From NCBI GenBank assembly GCA_003210155.1, contig QCNC01000001.1, positions 1 to 64,000 of the forward strand: 64,000 nt of DNA, given 5' to 3'. A program made the translations under genes and the position numbers. Of this stretch, positions 21,194 to 30,327 are shown piece after piece. The first letter of the stretch is position 1; every line of letters begins with the position of its first letter. This DNA comes from Prochlorococcus sp. AG-424-E18. GTDB lineage: Bacteria; Cyanobacteriota; Cyanobacteriia; PCC-6307; Cyanobiaceae. The notes beneath the pieces are model-generated. The model worked only from the letters and a program-made list of their open reading frames with translations. It made no database searches and had not been told where the DNA came from.

Positions 21194-21403
21194 ATGAAGA
21201 AAGAAATTGAAAATTTAATAAAAGAAAATTTTAAAGATACCGCATTGCGTATTTATGAATTAGATAATGAAGATAGAAAAAGTTTGTTAGCAGAATATAG
21301 AGAATGGATTATGAATGATTTAGATTTTGAAGAAGTAATGATGCTACCTTATGAAGCATATACTGACAAATTAGATTCTAATTCTTTAGAAGATTCACTT
21401 TAG
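21194..21403 (+). CDS. Small acidic hypothetical protein
   Basis: A 69-residue acidic, probably helical protein (LYDE-rich, with EYREWIMNDLDFEEVMMLPYEAY in the middle). It starts 4 bases after the recombinase-like gene and should be co-transcribed with it. Its last 4 bases overlap the stop of the convergent beta-lactamase-fold gene. There is no signal peptide, membrane segment or recognised motif. Small size and pairing with a DNA-binding gene would suit a regulatory partner, but this is speculative. Confidence 0.6.
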   Translation: MKKEIENLIKENFKDTALRIYELDNEDRKSLLAEYREWIMNDLDFEEVMMLPYEAYTDKLDSNSLEDSL

Positions 21404-22308
21404 TCCCCAATAGTATATCTCTTATTAAAATCGTATACTTCTTTTGCTATAAAAGGTAAAAGGGAAGAATCTTTGGAATATTTTTCTCCATTACAAAAAA
21501 CTACTAATAAAGTTTGTAGAGATTGATTATTAATCCACCAAGCTGAATCATGTCTAACTTCAGACATTAAGCCTGCTTTACTCCAAAGATTAATGCTTTC
21601 TGGTAATCCTTCACCCAAAAAACCATCTATTTGATTAAGAGAATCCTTTTTAAGAACAACTTTATTTAAATTTCTTTTTAAAAAACTTCGCAAATTTAAA
21701 TTATTTTCTTGATAATCAATATGAATCATAATTTCCTCCAAAACCCTTGCAGCTGAATCAGAGTTCATAGCGTTTCTATTTTTATTATCATATCCATAAA
21801 ATTCTTTCTCACGACCAAATGGTCCATCATCCCAAGTCTTCTGACAGCAATTTATACCAACCAATTCTTCCCAATTTAAATCATGTAGCCAATCATTTAT
21901 TATACTTCTTTGGTATTTCCAATTTTCCCATATTTCGCCTTCAATACGAGGTCCACTTGTTGTTCCAGTAAGCAAATCAATTAAAAAGCTTGTTGCATTA
22001 TTACTGGAGAAAGACAACATTTTTCCTACAGCATCAATAATTTCATCTGATAATAATAAACTTCCTTTTTTAATCCAATAAAATGCAGCAAGGCCATAAA
22101 CTAACTTGACTATGCTGGCAGGGTAAACCATTTTTTTATTATTAATGCCAGTTCCAAAACCTTTAAATACACTTTTATTTTCACTTTTATAATTAATCCA
22201 AGTTATCGAAATATCTTCTCTTGAAAAATCTTTATTATGAGAGCATACTCTCCTTAAAATATCATTTAAGGCTAAACCCATCTCCTGACTTAAATAATAA
22301 AAGGGCAT
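21400..22308 (-). CDS. Serine hydrolase of beta-lactamase / penicillin-binding fold
   Basis: This 302-residue protein keeps the three active-site boxes of the family: SIVK (SxxK, S65-K68), SNN (102-104, in place of SDN) and KAG (near residue 255, in place of KTG). This fits a class A-like beta-lactamase or D,D-peptidase relative. No clear signal peptide is seen, so a cytoplasmic or non-classical location is possible and true beta-lactam resistance is unlikely. It is transcribed divergently from an NlpC/P60 peptidase gene with only 3 bases between starts, consistent with a peptidoglycan role. Confidence 0.8.
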   Translation of the reverse strand: MPFYYLSQEMGLALNDILRRVCSHNKDFSREDISITWINYKSENKSVFKGFGTGINNKKMVYPASIVKLVYGLAAFYWIKKGSLLLSDEIIDAVGKMLSFSSNNATSFLIDLLTGTTSGPRIEGEIWENWKYQRSIINDWLHDLNWEELVGINCCQKTWDDGPFGREKEFYGYDNKNRNAMNSDSAARVLEEIMIHIDYQENNLNLRSFLKRNLNKVVLKKDSLNQIDGFLGEGLPESINLWSKAGLMSEVRHDSAWWINNQSLQTLLVVFCNGEKYSKDSSLLPFIAKEVYDFNKRYTIGD

Positions 22309-22311
22309 TGT

Positions 22312-23070
22312 ATGGAAATTTATAAAAATCCTATCTCACTATTTAAACAAACTAATTTTTCAAAAACTATTTGGTGGCAATTAAAAGTTAATATTTCGGG
22401 ATATCAAAATGAAACAGAAGATAAATTAGTTACTGAAATATTTAAAAATAGAATTTTTAGGCTTATTTATCCAAATATTTATAAAAACAACCATAAATTT
22501 TCAAGAATACTAGTTCAACTATATGAAGATGGTTACGTCTGTTGGATAAATTTAGATGGATTAATTGTTGAGAAATACGAATTCAAAAAAAATAACAGTT
22601 TAGAAAATGAACACTTCTTTATAAAAGATAAAGTTAACTCAATTTTAAAATGGATCAAGGATCAATCTGAGTTAAATAATGAATATCTTTGGGGAGGTAC
22701 ATTAGGACCCAATTTTGATTGTTCTGGATTAATTCAGACTGCTTTTTTAAAGCATCAAATTTATATACCTCGAGACTCTTTTCAAATAAAAAGTTTTTGT
22801 AAGCAACTTTTTTTTTACAAAGAATCGTATGCGGCTTTACGACCTGGCGATCTTTTATTTTTTGGAAATGAAAAAAAATGTGATCATATTGGAATCTACA
22901 AAGGAGACGGATTATATTACCATAGCTCTGGAATGGATTTTGGAAGAAATGGAATAGGATTAGATACCCTAAAAAAGTCTAATGATAAAATCTCATTGCA
23001 TTATAAATCTAAACTAATTTCGGCAGGAAGAGTAGTTAGAAATTATAGATGGGACCGTACTATACGTTAA
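22312..23070 (+). CDS. NlpC/P60 family cell-wall peptidase
   Basis: The 252-residue protein has an N-terminal SH3-like region (about 1-100) and a C-terminal NlpC/P60 domain. The catalytic Cys lies in FDCSGLIQ, and the His in CDHIGIYKG after LRPGDLLFFG. A second polar residue is supplied by the YYHSSG segment. Such enzymes cut gamma-D-Glu to diamino-acid bonds in peptidoglycan stems. No classical signal peptide is apparent from the annotated start, as in several cyanobacterial homologues. Its start lies 3 bases from the divergent beta-lactamase-fold gene. Confidence 0.88.
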   Translation: MEIYKNPISLFKQTNFSKTIWWQLKVNISGYQNETEDKLVTEIFKNRIFRLIYPNIYKNNHKFSRILVQLYEDGYVCWINLDGLIVEKYEFKKNNSLENEHFFIKDKVNSILKWIKDQSELNNEYLWGGTLGPNFDCSGLIQTAFLKHQIYIPRDSFQIKSFCKQLFFYKESYAALRPGDLLFFGNEKKCDHIGIYKGDGLYYHSSGMDFGRNGIGLDTLKKSNDKISLHYKSKLISAGRVVRNYRWDRTIR

Positions 23071-23134
23071 TTAATATAGCTCAACTTTAAATTTTAAATT
23101 AAATTAAAATATTGCTTATTCTTTTATTTAGAAA

Positions 23135-23734
23135 TTAACCAGCAGTCCAAATATTTTTAATGATTGGCATTATGGTATCTAAGTGTAATGTCCCAACAAG
23201 TAACCAAGCAAAAACAGCTCCTCCACATCCTCCTAACCAAAATCCACTTGTAAAATCAGCCCAACCAGCTCTTGTAAATAAGTCCTTTGGCGGATTATTA
23301 ACAGTGGCATCTGGAGGTTGAACATTAGGTGCTTTACCAGGTGCATTGTATAGCACAAAAAGTGCTGTCAAAATATGAACAGCTCCAATAGTAGCGAGAA
23401 GTCCAGCTGTTAGAGCAAATTCAGAATTTCTTAATGGGCCAGTCATGGTAAAAGGTCCGTATAGAAGATATCCAAAAGCTGCTCCAGTTTCTAAACCTCT
23501 AAAATTAGGGGAAATACCTTCTCTGTAAAAAGGTAAATTATTTATAAAGGCTTTTGTAAAATAACCACTATTAACTGGAGTAGCTAAATTACCAACACAA
23601 GGATCAGCAACTGTTTTTACTGCCCATTGTTCTGCTACGCCAATATCATTTGGTTGTACAGAAGTATCTATGTATTTCTCATCAAACTTAATAGAACTTG
23701 TTGATTCAGAGAATGATTTTTGAAAGTCGCTCAT
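23135..23734 (-). CDS. psaL: Photosystem I subunit XI
   Basis: A 199-residue membrane protein required for trimerisation of cyanobacterial photosystem I. The N-terminal part contains [12 protein letters not shown] and [14 protein letters not shown], followed by transmembrane stretches ([30 protein letters not shown]). The longer N-terminus compared with freshwater species is usual in marine picocyanobacteria. It lies 27 bases downstream of psaI, with which it should be co-transcribed. Confidence 0.97.
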   Translation of the reverse strand: MSDFQKSFSESTSSIKFDEKYIDTSVQPNDIGVAEQWAVKTVADPCVGNLATPVNSGYFTKAFINNLPFYREGISPNFRGLETGAAFGYLLYGPFTMTGPLRNSEFALTAGLLATIGAVHILTALFVLYNAPGKAPNVQPPDATVNNPPKDLFTRAGWADFTSGFWLGGCGGAVFAWLLVGTLHLDTIMPIIKNIWTAG

Positions 23735-23761
23735 TTTTTTAATAGTTTAGTGTTTGATAAT

Positions 23762-23875
23762 TTATTCAGTTGCTGTAATTAATCTTCCAATCAATACGAT
23801 AAAAACAGCAGGCATTGCTATACCAATTAATGGAACAAAAATTGAGGGTAAAAGACTTGGTAAATCAGATGGCAT
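23762..23875 (-). CDS. psaI: Photosystem I subunit VIII
   Basis: A 37-residue protein read directly from the minus strand: it starts MPSDLPSLLPSIFVPLIG and ends RLITATE. It has one transmembrane helix (about residues 11-31). Size, the proline-rich N-terminus and position immediately upstream of psaL identify PsaI, which helps dock PsaL in the photosystem I trimer interface. The ATG is at 23873-23875 and the TAA at 23762-23764. Confidence 0.92.
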   Translation of the reverse strand: MPSDLPSLLPSIFVPLIGIAMPAVFIVLIGRLITATE

Positions 23876-23967
23876 AGTTCTTTAAACATCTTTAAACACT
23901 TTAGTATTGATCAGCGAAATAATGTTAATTTTATTACTGGATGATATAAAAATTATTAACTTTTTAC

Positions 23968-24360
23968 ATGTTAAATTTTTTCGCAATTTTACTTATTATT
24001 TTTATAGGAATATTACTTCTAATTTTTAAAAAAAGAAGCTTTAATAAGTTAATAAATCAAAGCAATTTAAATTCTATTAAATTTAAGAAAAATAAAAAAA
24101 TTAATAATAAATTTCTATCTAAAAAAAATAGTAATTTATACAATCACGAAGAAAAAAAGTACTCAATATTTTATAAAAATTCTCAAAGAAATAAAATGAT
24201 TAGTCTTTTTCAGGGTGATACAGAAAATAAATTAAAGGCATTAAAAATTGCGGAAGAATTGGCTGATAAATCAACATTACCAATTTTACGAAAAGGCTTA
24301 AGAGATATTTCTCCTGAAGTCGTTGAAATTTCAGCTTTATTAATAAGACAGTTCAAGTAA
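23968..24360 (+). CDS. Membrane-anchored hypothetical protein with HEAT-like end
   Basis: This 130-residue protein has an N-terminal transmembrane helix (about residues 2-20), a Lys/Asn-rich linker (about 25-75) and a C-terminal pair of helices. The helices contain KLKALKIAEELADKSTLPILRKGL, which resembles a single HEAT-type repeat. It is not a recognised family. It is divergent from psaI with 92 bases between starts. The C-terminal helices would be cytoplasmic and might bind another protein. Confidence 0.65.
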   Translation: MLNFFAILLIIFIGILLLIFKKRSFNKLINQSNLNSIKFKKNKKINNKFLSKKNSNLYNHEEKKYSIFYKNSQRNKMISLFQGDTENKLKALKIAEELADKSTLPILRKGLRDISPEVVEISALLIRQFK

Positions 24361-24364
24361 ACAA

Positions 24365-25327
24365 TCAATTTTGCTTAGCACTGTTTATTGATCTAATTCT
24401 GTAAATTGGACGACTTTGACTTTCATGATATGTCCTAATTAAAAGTTCACTCAACAATCCAAAACTAAATAATTGAACACCAGCAATTCCTAATATTAAT
24501 GCAAACATCAGCAACGGACGATTTCCAATATCCTCACCCATTATTTTTAAAACTATCAAATAAGAACTTATCGCAAGGCTAAAGAAAATACTTATAATTC
24601 CAACAAAACCAAATCCATACATCGGTCTTGTTAAAAATTTAGTCATAAACCAAACAGTTAGTAAATCCATTAAAACTCTAAAAGTTCTATCAATTCCATA
24701 TTTACTAGATCCATATTGCCTGCTCCTATGATTTACTTTAATTTCTTTGATTCTTGCACCTTCAATATTTGCTAAAACGGGCAAGAACCTGTGCAGTTCC
24801 CCATATAACTTTATATCTTCTATTATTTCTTTCTTAAAAGCTTTTAGTGAGCAACCATAGTCATGCAACTTCAAACCTGTTACGTGAGCTATTAACTTAT
24901 TCGCTATTTTTGATGGTATCTTTCTATTAATTAATTTATCTTTTCTATCAAACCTCCATCCACAAACCAAATCAAAACCATTATTAATTTCTGAAATTAA
25001 TAAAGGAATATCATTTGGATCATTCTGTAAATCACCATCCAAAGTAATAACAATATCGCCCTTAGAATTATCAAAGCCAGCTGACATTGCTGCAGTTTGA
25101 CCATAATTTTTGCGAAGGGAAATTACTGACAATTCTTTAATTTTGAGAGTTAGTTTCTTTAACACTTGATGAGTATTATCTTTAGAACCATCATTTACAA
25201 CAATCAATTCAAAATTAAATTTATGAGATGACATTACATTTATAACTTCATCCAATAAAAGACCAATACTCTCGCTTTCATTGAAAACAGGGACGATAAT
25301 AGAAATTAATTGTTTTATATCTGACAT
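24365..25327 (-). CDS. Family 2 glycosyltransferase with two C-terminal membrane helices
   Basis: A 320-residue GtrB/DPM-like glycosyltransferase. The GT-A domain has IIVPVFNESESIG (start), VVNDGSKDNT and the DxD metal site in ITLDGDLQNDP. GSSKYGIDRTF lies before two transmembrane segments (about 230-265 and 270-300). Such enzymes make polyprenyl-phosphate-linked sugars used for cell-envelope modification. The sugar is not evident. It follows psaB at a distance, beyond a terminator, and probably has its own promoter. Confidence 0.88.
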   Translation of the reverse strand: MSDIKQLISIIVPVFNESESIGLLLDEVINVMSSHKFNFELIVVNDGSKDNTHQVLKKLTLKIKELSVISLRKNYGQTAAMSAGFDNSKGDIVITLDGDLQNDPNDIPLLISEINNGFDLVCGWRFDRKDKLINRKIPSKIANKLIAHVTGLKLHDYGCSLKAFKKEIIEDIKLYGELHRFLPVLANIEGARIKEIKVNHRSRQYGSSKYGIDRTFRVLMDLLTVWFMTKFLTRPMYGFGFVGIISIFFSLAISSYLIVLKIMGEDIGNRPLLMFALILGIAGVQLFSFGLLSELLIRTYHESQSRPIYRIRSINSAKQN

Positions 25328-25390
25328 TTATATCTAATAATAATTACACAATTTTAACTTAATTTAGAACATTAAAATTAAACAAAAAAA

Positions 25391-25410
25391 ATCACCACAA
25401 ACGTGGTGAT
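25391..25410 (-). terminator. Intrinsic terminator after psaB
   Basis: ATCACCAC and GTGGTGAT form a perfect 8-bp, half-GC stem around an AAAC loop. On the minus strand it is followed by a run of seven T. It lies about 20 bases beyond the psaB stop and should end the psaAB transcript. Confidence 0.88.
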
Positions 25411-25430
25411 TTAAATTATTTAAGGGAAAT

Positions 25431-27659
25431 TTAACCAAACTTACCTGAAGTGGATGCGATAACAAATGCTCCAAATGTAAGTATGTTTCCAATAGTGAAA
25501 TGTGCTAGTCCAACTAATCTAGCTTGAACAATTGAAAGTGCAACTGGCTTATCTCTCCAACCAACAAGGTTAGCAATTGGAGTACGCTGGTGAGCCCAAA
25601 CTAATGTTTCAATTAATTCTTGCCAGTAACCACGCCATGATATTAGGAACATGAAACCAGTAGCCCAAACTAAGTGACCGAATAGAAACATCCAAGCCCA
25701 AGGAGATAGGGAATTAACTCCAAATGGATTATATCCATTAATAAGTTGTGCAGAGTTTAACCAGAGATAATCTCTGAACCAACCCATTAGATAAGTTCCT
25801 GATTCGTTAAATTGTGCTACGTTACCCTGCCAAATTGCGAGGTGTTTCCAATGCCAGTAGAAAGTTACCCATGCTAGTAAATTTAATGCCCAGAACATAG
25901 CTAAGTACATAGCGTCCCAAGATGAACTATCACAAGTACCTCCACGTCCAGGACCATCGCAAGGAAATGCATAACCTAAATCTTTCTTATCAGGAATTAA
26001 TTTTGTTCCTCTAGCATCAAGTGCTCCTTTGATAAGTATTAAAGCGGTTGTATGAAGACCTAAAGCGATAGCATGGTGAACTAAGAAATCTGCAGGACCG
26101 ATAGGTAAGAAAGCACTTAATGCATCTTGTCTATTGATCAAATCCATCCAGTAGTGATTACCTGGCAATGAATTAGCAGCGAGACTTGCTGAACTTGTTG
26201 GATCAGATAATAAAGCATTAAAGCCGTACATCATTTTACCTTGAGCAGCTTGAACAAATTGAGCAAATACTGGCTCAATTAGAATTTGCTTTTCAGGATT
26301 ACCAAAAGCTACAACAACGTCGTTATGAACATAAATTCCTAGAGTATGGAATCCAAGCAGCATTGTTACCCAACTAAGATGGCTTATCAAAGCTTCCTTT
26401 GTGCCAAGAACTCTTGCCAATACATTATCTTTATTTAATTCTGGATCATAATCTCTTACAAAGAAAATAGCTCCGTGTGCAAATGCACCAACCATCAAGA
26501 ACATTGCTATGTACTGATGATGACTATATAAAGCAGATTGTGTAGTGTAGTCCCGTGCAATAAAAGCGTAAGAAGGAAGTGCACCCATGTGTTGAGCTAC
26601 AAGAGAAGTTGCCACTCCAAGTGATGCTAATGCTAATCCAAGTTGGAAATGTAATGAATTATTTACAGTTTCATATATTCCATCGTGGTTAATTCCAAAA
26701 CTACCTTTATGAGGATCATTAGGGTGTCTTGTATTATGGGCTTCTGTAATTTCTTTGAGGCTATGACCAATACCAAAAGTATTTCTATACATATGACCAG
26801 CAATTACAAAAACTGTTCCAATCGCAATATGGTGATGAGCAATATCGGTAAGCCATAATGCTTCACTTTGAGGATGAAGACCACCTAAGAAAGTAAAGAT
26901 TGCTGTTCCAGCTCCTTCAGCTGTTCCAAATACTTGATCTAAAGAATCAGGATTTTGGGCATAAGCTCCCCAGTTTAAAGTAAAGAAAGGAGCTAATCCT
27001 GCAGGGTGAGGAAGCACTGTTAACCAGTTATCCCAACCTACATGCTGACCTCTTGATTCAGGTATAGCAACATGAACCAAATGTCCTGTCCAAGCGATAC
27101 TACTAAAACCAAATAAGACAGCTAAATGATGATTTAATCTTGACTCTGCATTTTTAAACCAAGCTAAAGAAGGTCTAAATTTTGGCTGTAAGTGTAACCA
27201 ACCAGCAAATAGAGTCCAACAAGCCAAAATACTCATGAATATTGAAGCTTGGAAGAGTTGCTCGTTAGTTCTCATTCCAATTGTGTACCACCAATGGTAG
27301 AGACCTGAATAAGCGATGTTTACTGGACCGCTTGCTCCAGCTTGTGTCATTGCTTCTGTTATACCAGATCCAAAATGAGGGTCCCAAATAGCATGAGCTA
27401 TTGGGCGGACATGAGTTGGATCGAGTACAAATTGCTCAAAATTACCTTGCCAAGCAATATGAAATAAGTTACCAGCTACCCAGAGAGCGATTATTGCTAG
27501 ATGTCCAAAATGTGTAGAGAATAACTTCTGATAAAGTTTTTCTTCGGTCATACCGTCATGACTTTCAAAGTCATGAGCGGTAGCTATTCCGTACCATATT
27601 CGTCGGGTTGTGGGGTCCTGAGCTAGACCCTGGTTAAATGATGGAAATTTTGTTGCCAT
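25431..27659 (-). CDS. psaB: Photosystem I P700 apoprotein A2
   Basis: The 742-residue core subunit binds half of the P700 pair, antenna chlorophylls and the shared FX iron-sulfur cluster. The cluster ligands are C567 and C576 in the [10 protein letters not shown] loop. Eleven hydrophobic segments with many paired His residues (for example HHYIAMF-like motifs) fit the known topology. It lies 27 bases downstream of psaA. In Prochlorococcus the protein would bind divinyl chlorophylls. Confidence 0.99.
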
Positions 27660-27686
27660 TGAATTAAAAAGGTGAAGTTCAGGTTA

Positions 27687-29990
27687 TTAGCCCAGCCCGA
27701 AAAGGCGAGCATGGAAGAAGGCCCATGTGGTGGCTATACCACCTACAAGGAAGTGTGTAACACCTACTGCACGTCCCTGAGTAATAGATAGAGCTCGAGG
27801 TTGAATGGTTGGTGCAACCTTTAGTTTATTGTGTGCCCAAACAATTGATTCGAACAATTCTTGCCAATATCCTCTTCCACTGAAGAGGAACATTAAACTG
27901 AACGCCCATATAAAGTGAGCTCCCAAGAACATCAAACCGTACATGCTTATTGATTGACCATAGCTTGTTAATACTTGAGAAGCTTGAGCCCAGAGGAAAT
28001 CTCTTAACCAACCATTGATAGTAATTGAACTTTGTGCAAAATTACCACCAGTAAGTCCCCAAACATCACTCTGCATTTTCCAAGAGAAGTGGAAAATAAC
28101 TATTGATAAACAGTTATACATCCAGAAGAGAGCCAAGAAAACGTGATCCCATGAAGAAACTTGACATGTACCACCTCTTCCAGGGCCATCACAAGGGAAT
28201 CTAAATCCTAAAGAAGCTTTGTCAGGAATCAACCTTGAACTTCTTGCATAAAGCACTCCTTTAAGAAGTATCAAAACAGTGACATGGATTTGAAAAGCAT
28301 GAATATGATGAATCATTAAATCAGCTGTCCCTAATGGAATTGGAGCTATAGCTACTTTTCCACCAACTTCTACTAAACTTCCATTAAAGACTTCACTTAA
28401 AGCTTTGTGAGGTAAAGCTTCTGCAGTACCTGCTAAAAGGGAAGTCCCAACAGCAGATGCTTGAATACTCTGTACCCATTGAGCAAAGATTGGCTGAAGT
28501 TGTATTGCAGAATCACTAAACATATCTTGAGGTCTACCTAAAGCTCTCATAGTATCGTTGTGAATATAGAGTCCAAAACTATGGAATCCTAACCACATAC
28601 AAACCCAGTTCAAGTGACTAATTAAAGCATCTCTTGCCTTAAGAATTCTGTCTAATACATTATCAATATGTTTTGCTGGATCATAATCTCTAACCATCGC
28701 AATTCCAGCATGCGCACCTGCTCCTACTATGAATAATCCACCTATCCACATGTGATGGGTAAATAATCCAAGTACTGTCATATAGTCAGTAGCTATATAA
28801 GGATATGGAGGCATCGCATACATGTGATGAGATACGAGTATGCTTATTGAACCAAGCATCGCTAGGTTTACTGATAGCTGAGCATGTCTACTTTCTGCCA
28901 TGAACTCAAAAAGACCTTGATGACCTTTCGGCGCAGGGAATAATATTGGGTCTCCTTGTTGTGAATCTAATATTTCTTTCATACTATGACCAATACCGTA
29001 ATTGGTTCTATACATATGACCACCGATTATCGCTATTACACCAAAAGCTAAATGATGATGTGAAACATCAGTCATCCACAAGCTTCCTGTCACGGGGTTA
29101 AGTCCACCTTTGAAAGTAAGAAAGTCTGAGAAAGCTAACCAGTTTAAACTAAAGAAATTGCCTGTACCACTCGCTAATCCTGGAAATATCTGACCGATAA
29201 TTTGTGGATCACAAAGTTGATGGGGCATAGGCATATCTGCAATAGTTGCAATTTCTTTCCCATTAATGACTAAAGGAGAACCTGCATCAATTGCATCTAA
29301 AAGTGCTGCAGTAGGAGCTCCGATATGAATACAATGACCAGCCCATGCTAAAGATCCTAGTCCTACTAAACCTGCTATATGATGGTTAAGCATAGACTCA
29401 ATATCTTGGAACCACTCCATTTTTGGAGCTGCTTTGTGATAATGAAATATTCCAGCATGAAGCATAAGAGCAGCCATTACTACAGCACCAATTGCTAAAG
29501 CCATCAATTCACTCTCGTTAGTAATTCCCCATGCTCGCCACATGTGAAATATTCCTGAACTGATTTGAATACCGTTGTAGTTAGCACCAAGATCAGCATT
29601 AAGCATTTCTTGACCTACAATTGCCCATACCTGCTGAGCTCCGGGTTTGACATGAGTTGGATCAGCTAACCAGCCTGAATAATTAGAAAATCTTGCTCCA
29701 TGGAAAAATGCAGCACTCATCCATATAAAGATGACTGCAAGATGTCCAAAATGAGCTGAAAAGATTTTTCTTGTAGCTTCTTCAGCATCGCCTGTATGCA
29801 CATCAAAATCATGTGCGTCAGCATGCAAATTCCAGATCCATGTTGTAGTTTTTGGACCTTTAGATAATTTACTTGACCAGAAACCTGGCTTATCTAATTT
29901 GGCAAAATCAATTGGTCTTGGATCCGCCTTAACAGGATCCTCCAAGACTTTTTTGTTTTTTTCTCCACTTTCTGGTGGGCTGATGGTCAT
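27687..29990 (-). CDS. psaA: Photosystem I P700 apoprotein A1
   Basis: The 767-residue partner of PsaB has FX cluster ligands C600 and C609 in [10 protein letters not shown] and the same 11-helix pattern. The N-terminus ([23 protein letters not shown]) is the soluble stretch typical of marine strains. psaA heads the two-gene psaAB operon. Its promoter and leader lie in the 337-base gap before the divergent cobJ, where two inverted repeats sit close to the start. Confidence 0.99.
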   Translation of the reverse strand: MTISPPESGEKNKKVLEDPVKADPRPIDFAKLDKPGFWSSKLSKGPKTTTWIWNLHADAHDFDVHTGDAEEATRKIFSAHFGHLAVIFIWMSAAFFHGARFSNYSGWLADPTHVKPGAQQVWAIVGQEMLNADLGANYNGIQISSGIFHMWRAWGITNESELMALAIGAVVMAALMLHAGIFHYHKAAPKMEWFQDIESMLNHHIAGLVGLGSLAWAGHCIHIGAPTAALLDAIDAGSPLVINGKEIATIADMPMPHQLCDPQIIGQIFPGLASGTGNFFSLNWLAFSDFLTFKGGLNPVTGSLWMTDVSHHHLAFGVIAIIGGHMYRTNYGIGHSMKEILDSQQGDPILFPAPKGHQGLFEFMAESRHAQLSVNLAMLGSISILVSHHMYAMPPYPYIATDYMTVLGLFTHHMWIGGLFIVGAGAHAGIAMVRDYDPAKHIDNVLDRILKARDALISHLNWVCMWLGFHSFGLYIHNDTMRALGRPQDMFSDSAIQLQPIFAQWVQSIQASAVGTSLLAGTAEALPHKALSEVFNGSLVEVGGKVAIAPIPLGTADLMIHHIHAFQIHVTVLILLKGVLYARSSRLIPDKASLGFRFPCDGPGRGGTCQVSSWDHVFLALFWMYNCLSIVIFHFSWKMQSDVWGLTGGNFAQSSITINGWLRDFLWAQASQVLTSYGQSISMYGLMFLGAHFIWAFSLMFLFSGRGYWQELFESIVWAHNKLKVAPTIQPRALSITQGRAVGVTHFLVGGIATTWAFFHARLFGLG

Positions 29991-30327
29991 CTAGCACCTC
30001 GAAAATAATTGACATTAAAGCCGATTGATCGGATCTTGAACTTATTTCTAATGATAGGGTTCAAGAAAACGAATCATTCAGAAACTTTAGATATTCGTTT
30101 CAAAAATAATAAGGCAAAGATTCTTTCGTTATGCATTAACGTAACAAATGTTCTAATGATTGTTACTATATGAATATTTTGTTAAATTCTAGTCTATGAC
30201 TAAATTATGAGTATTTTTACTCAAATTTTATATAAATTTCTTAAATTTTTTTTTATATTTCAAAGAAAATTTTTTTAAATCCAGAGACAGGATATAATTT
30301 CAACGTAACTATCAAAAAGTTTTTGAT
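29991..30327. promoter_or_regulatory. psaA/cobJ divergent intergenic region with leader inverted repeats
   Basis: This 337-base stretch separates the starts of psaA (minus) and the CbiG-CobJ gene (plus). Within the likely psaA leader, CCGATTGATCGG (30021-30032) is palindromic with a 2-base centre. CTTGAAC (30035-30041) pairs perfectly with GTTCAAG (30059-30065) across a 17-base loop. Further up, CGTTA and TAACG (30127-30141) flank a TGCAT centre next to GTAACAAATG. High-light regulation of psa genes by RpaB through paired TTACA-like motifs is known. I do not see a clean match, so function is open. Confidence 0.4.
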
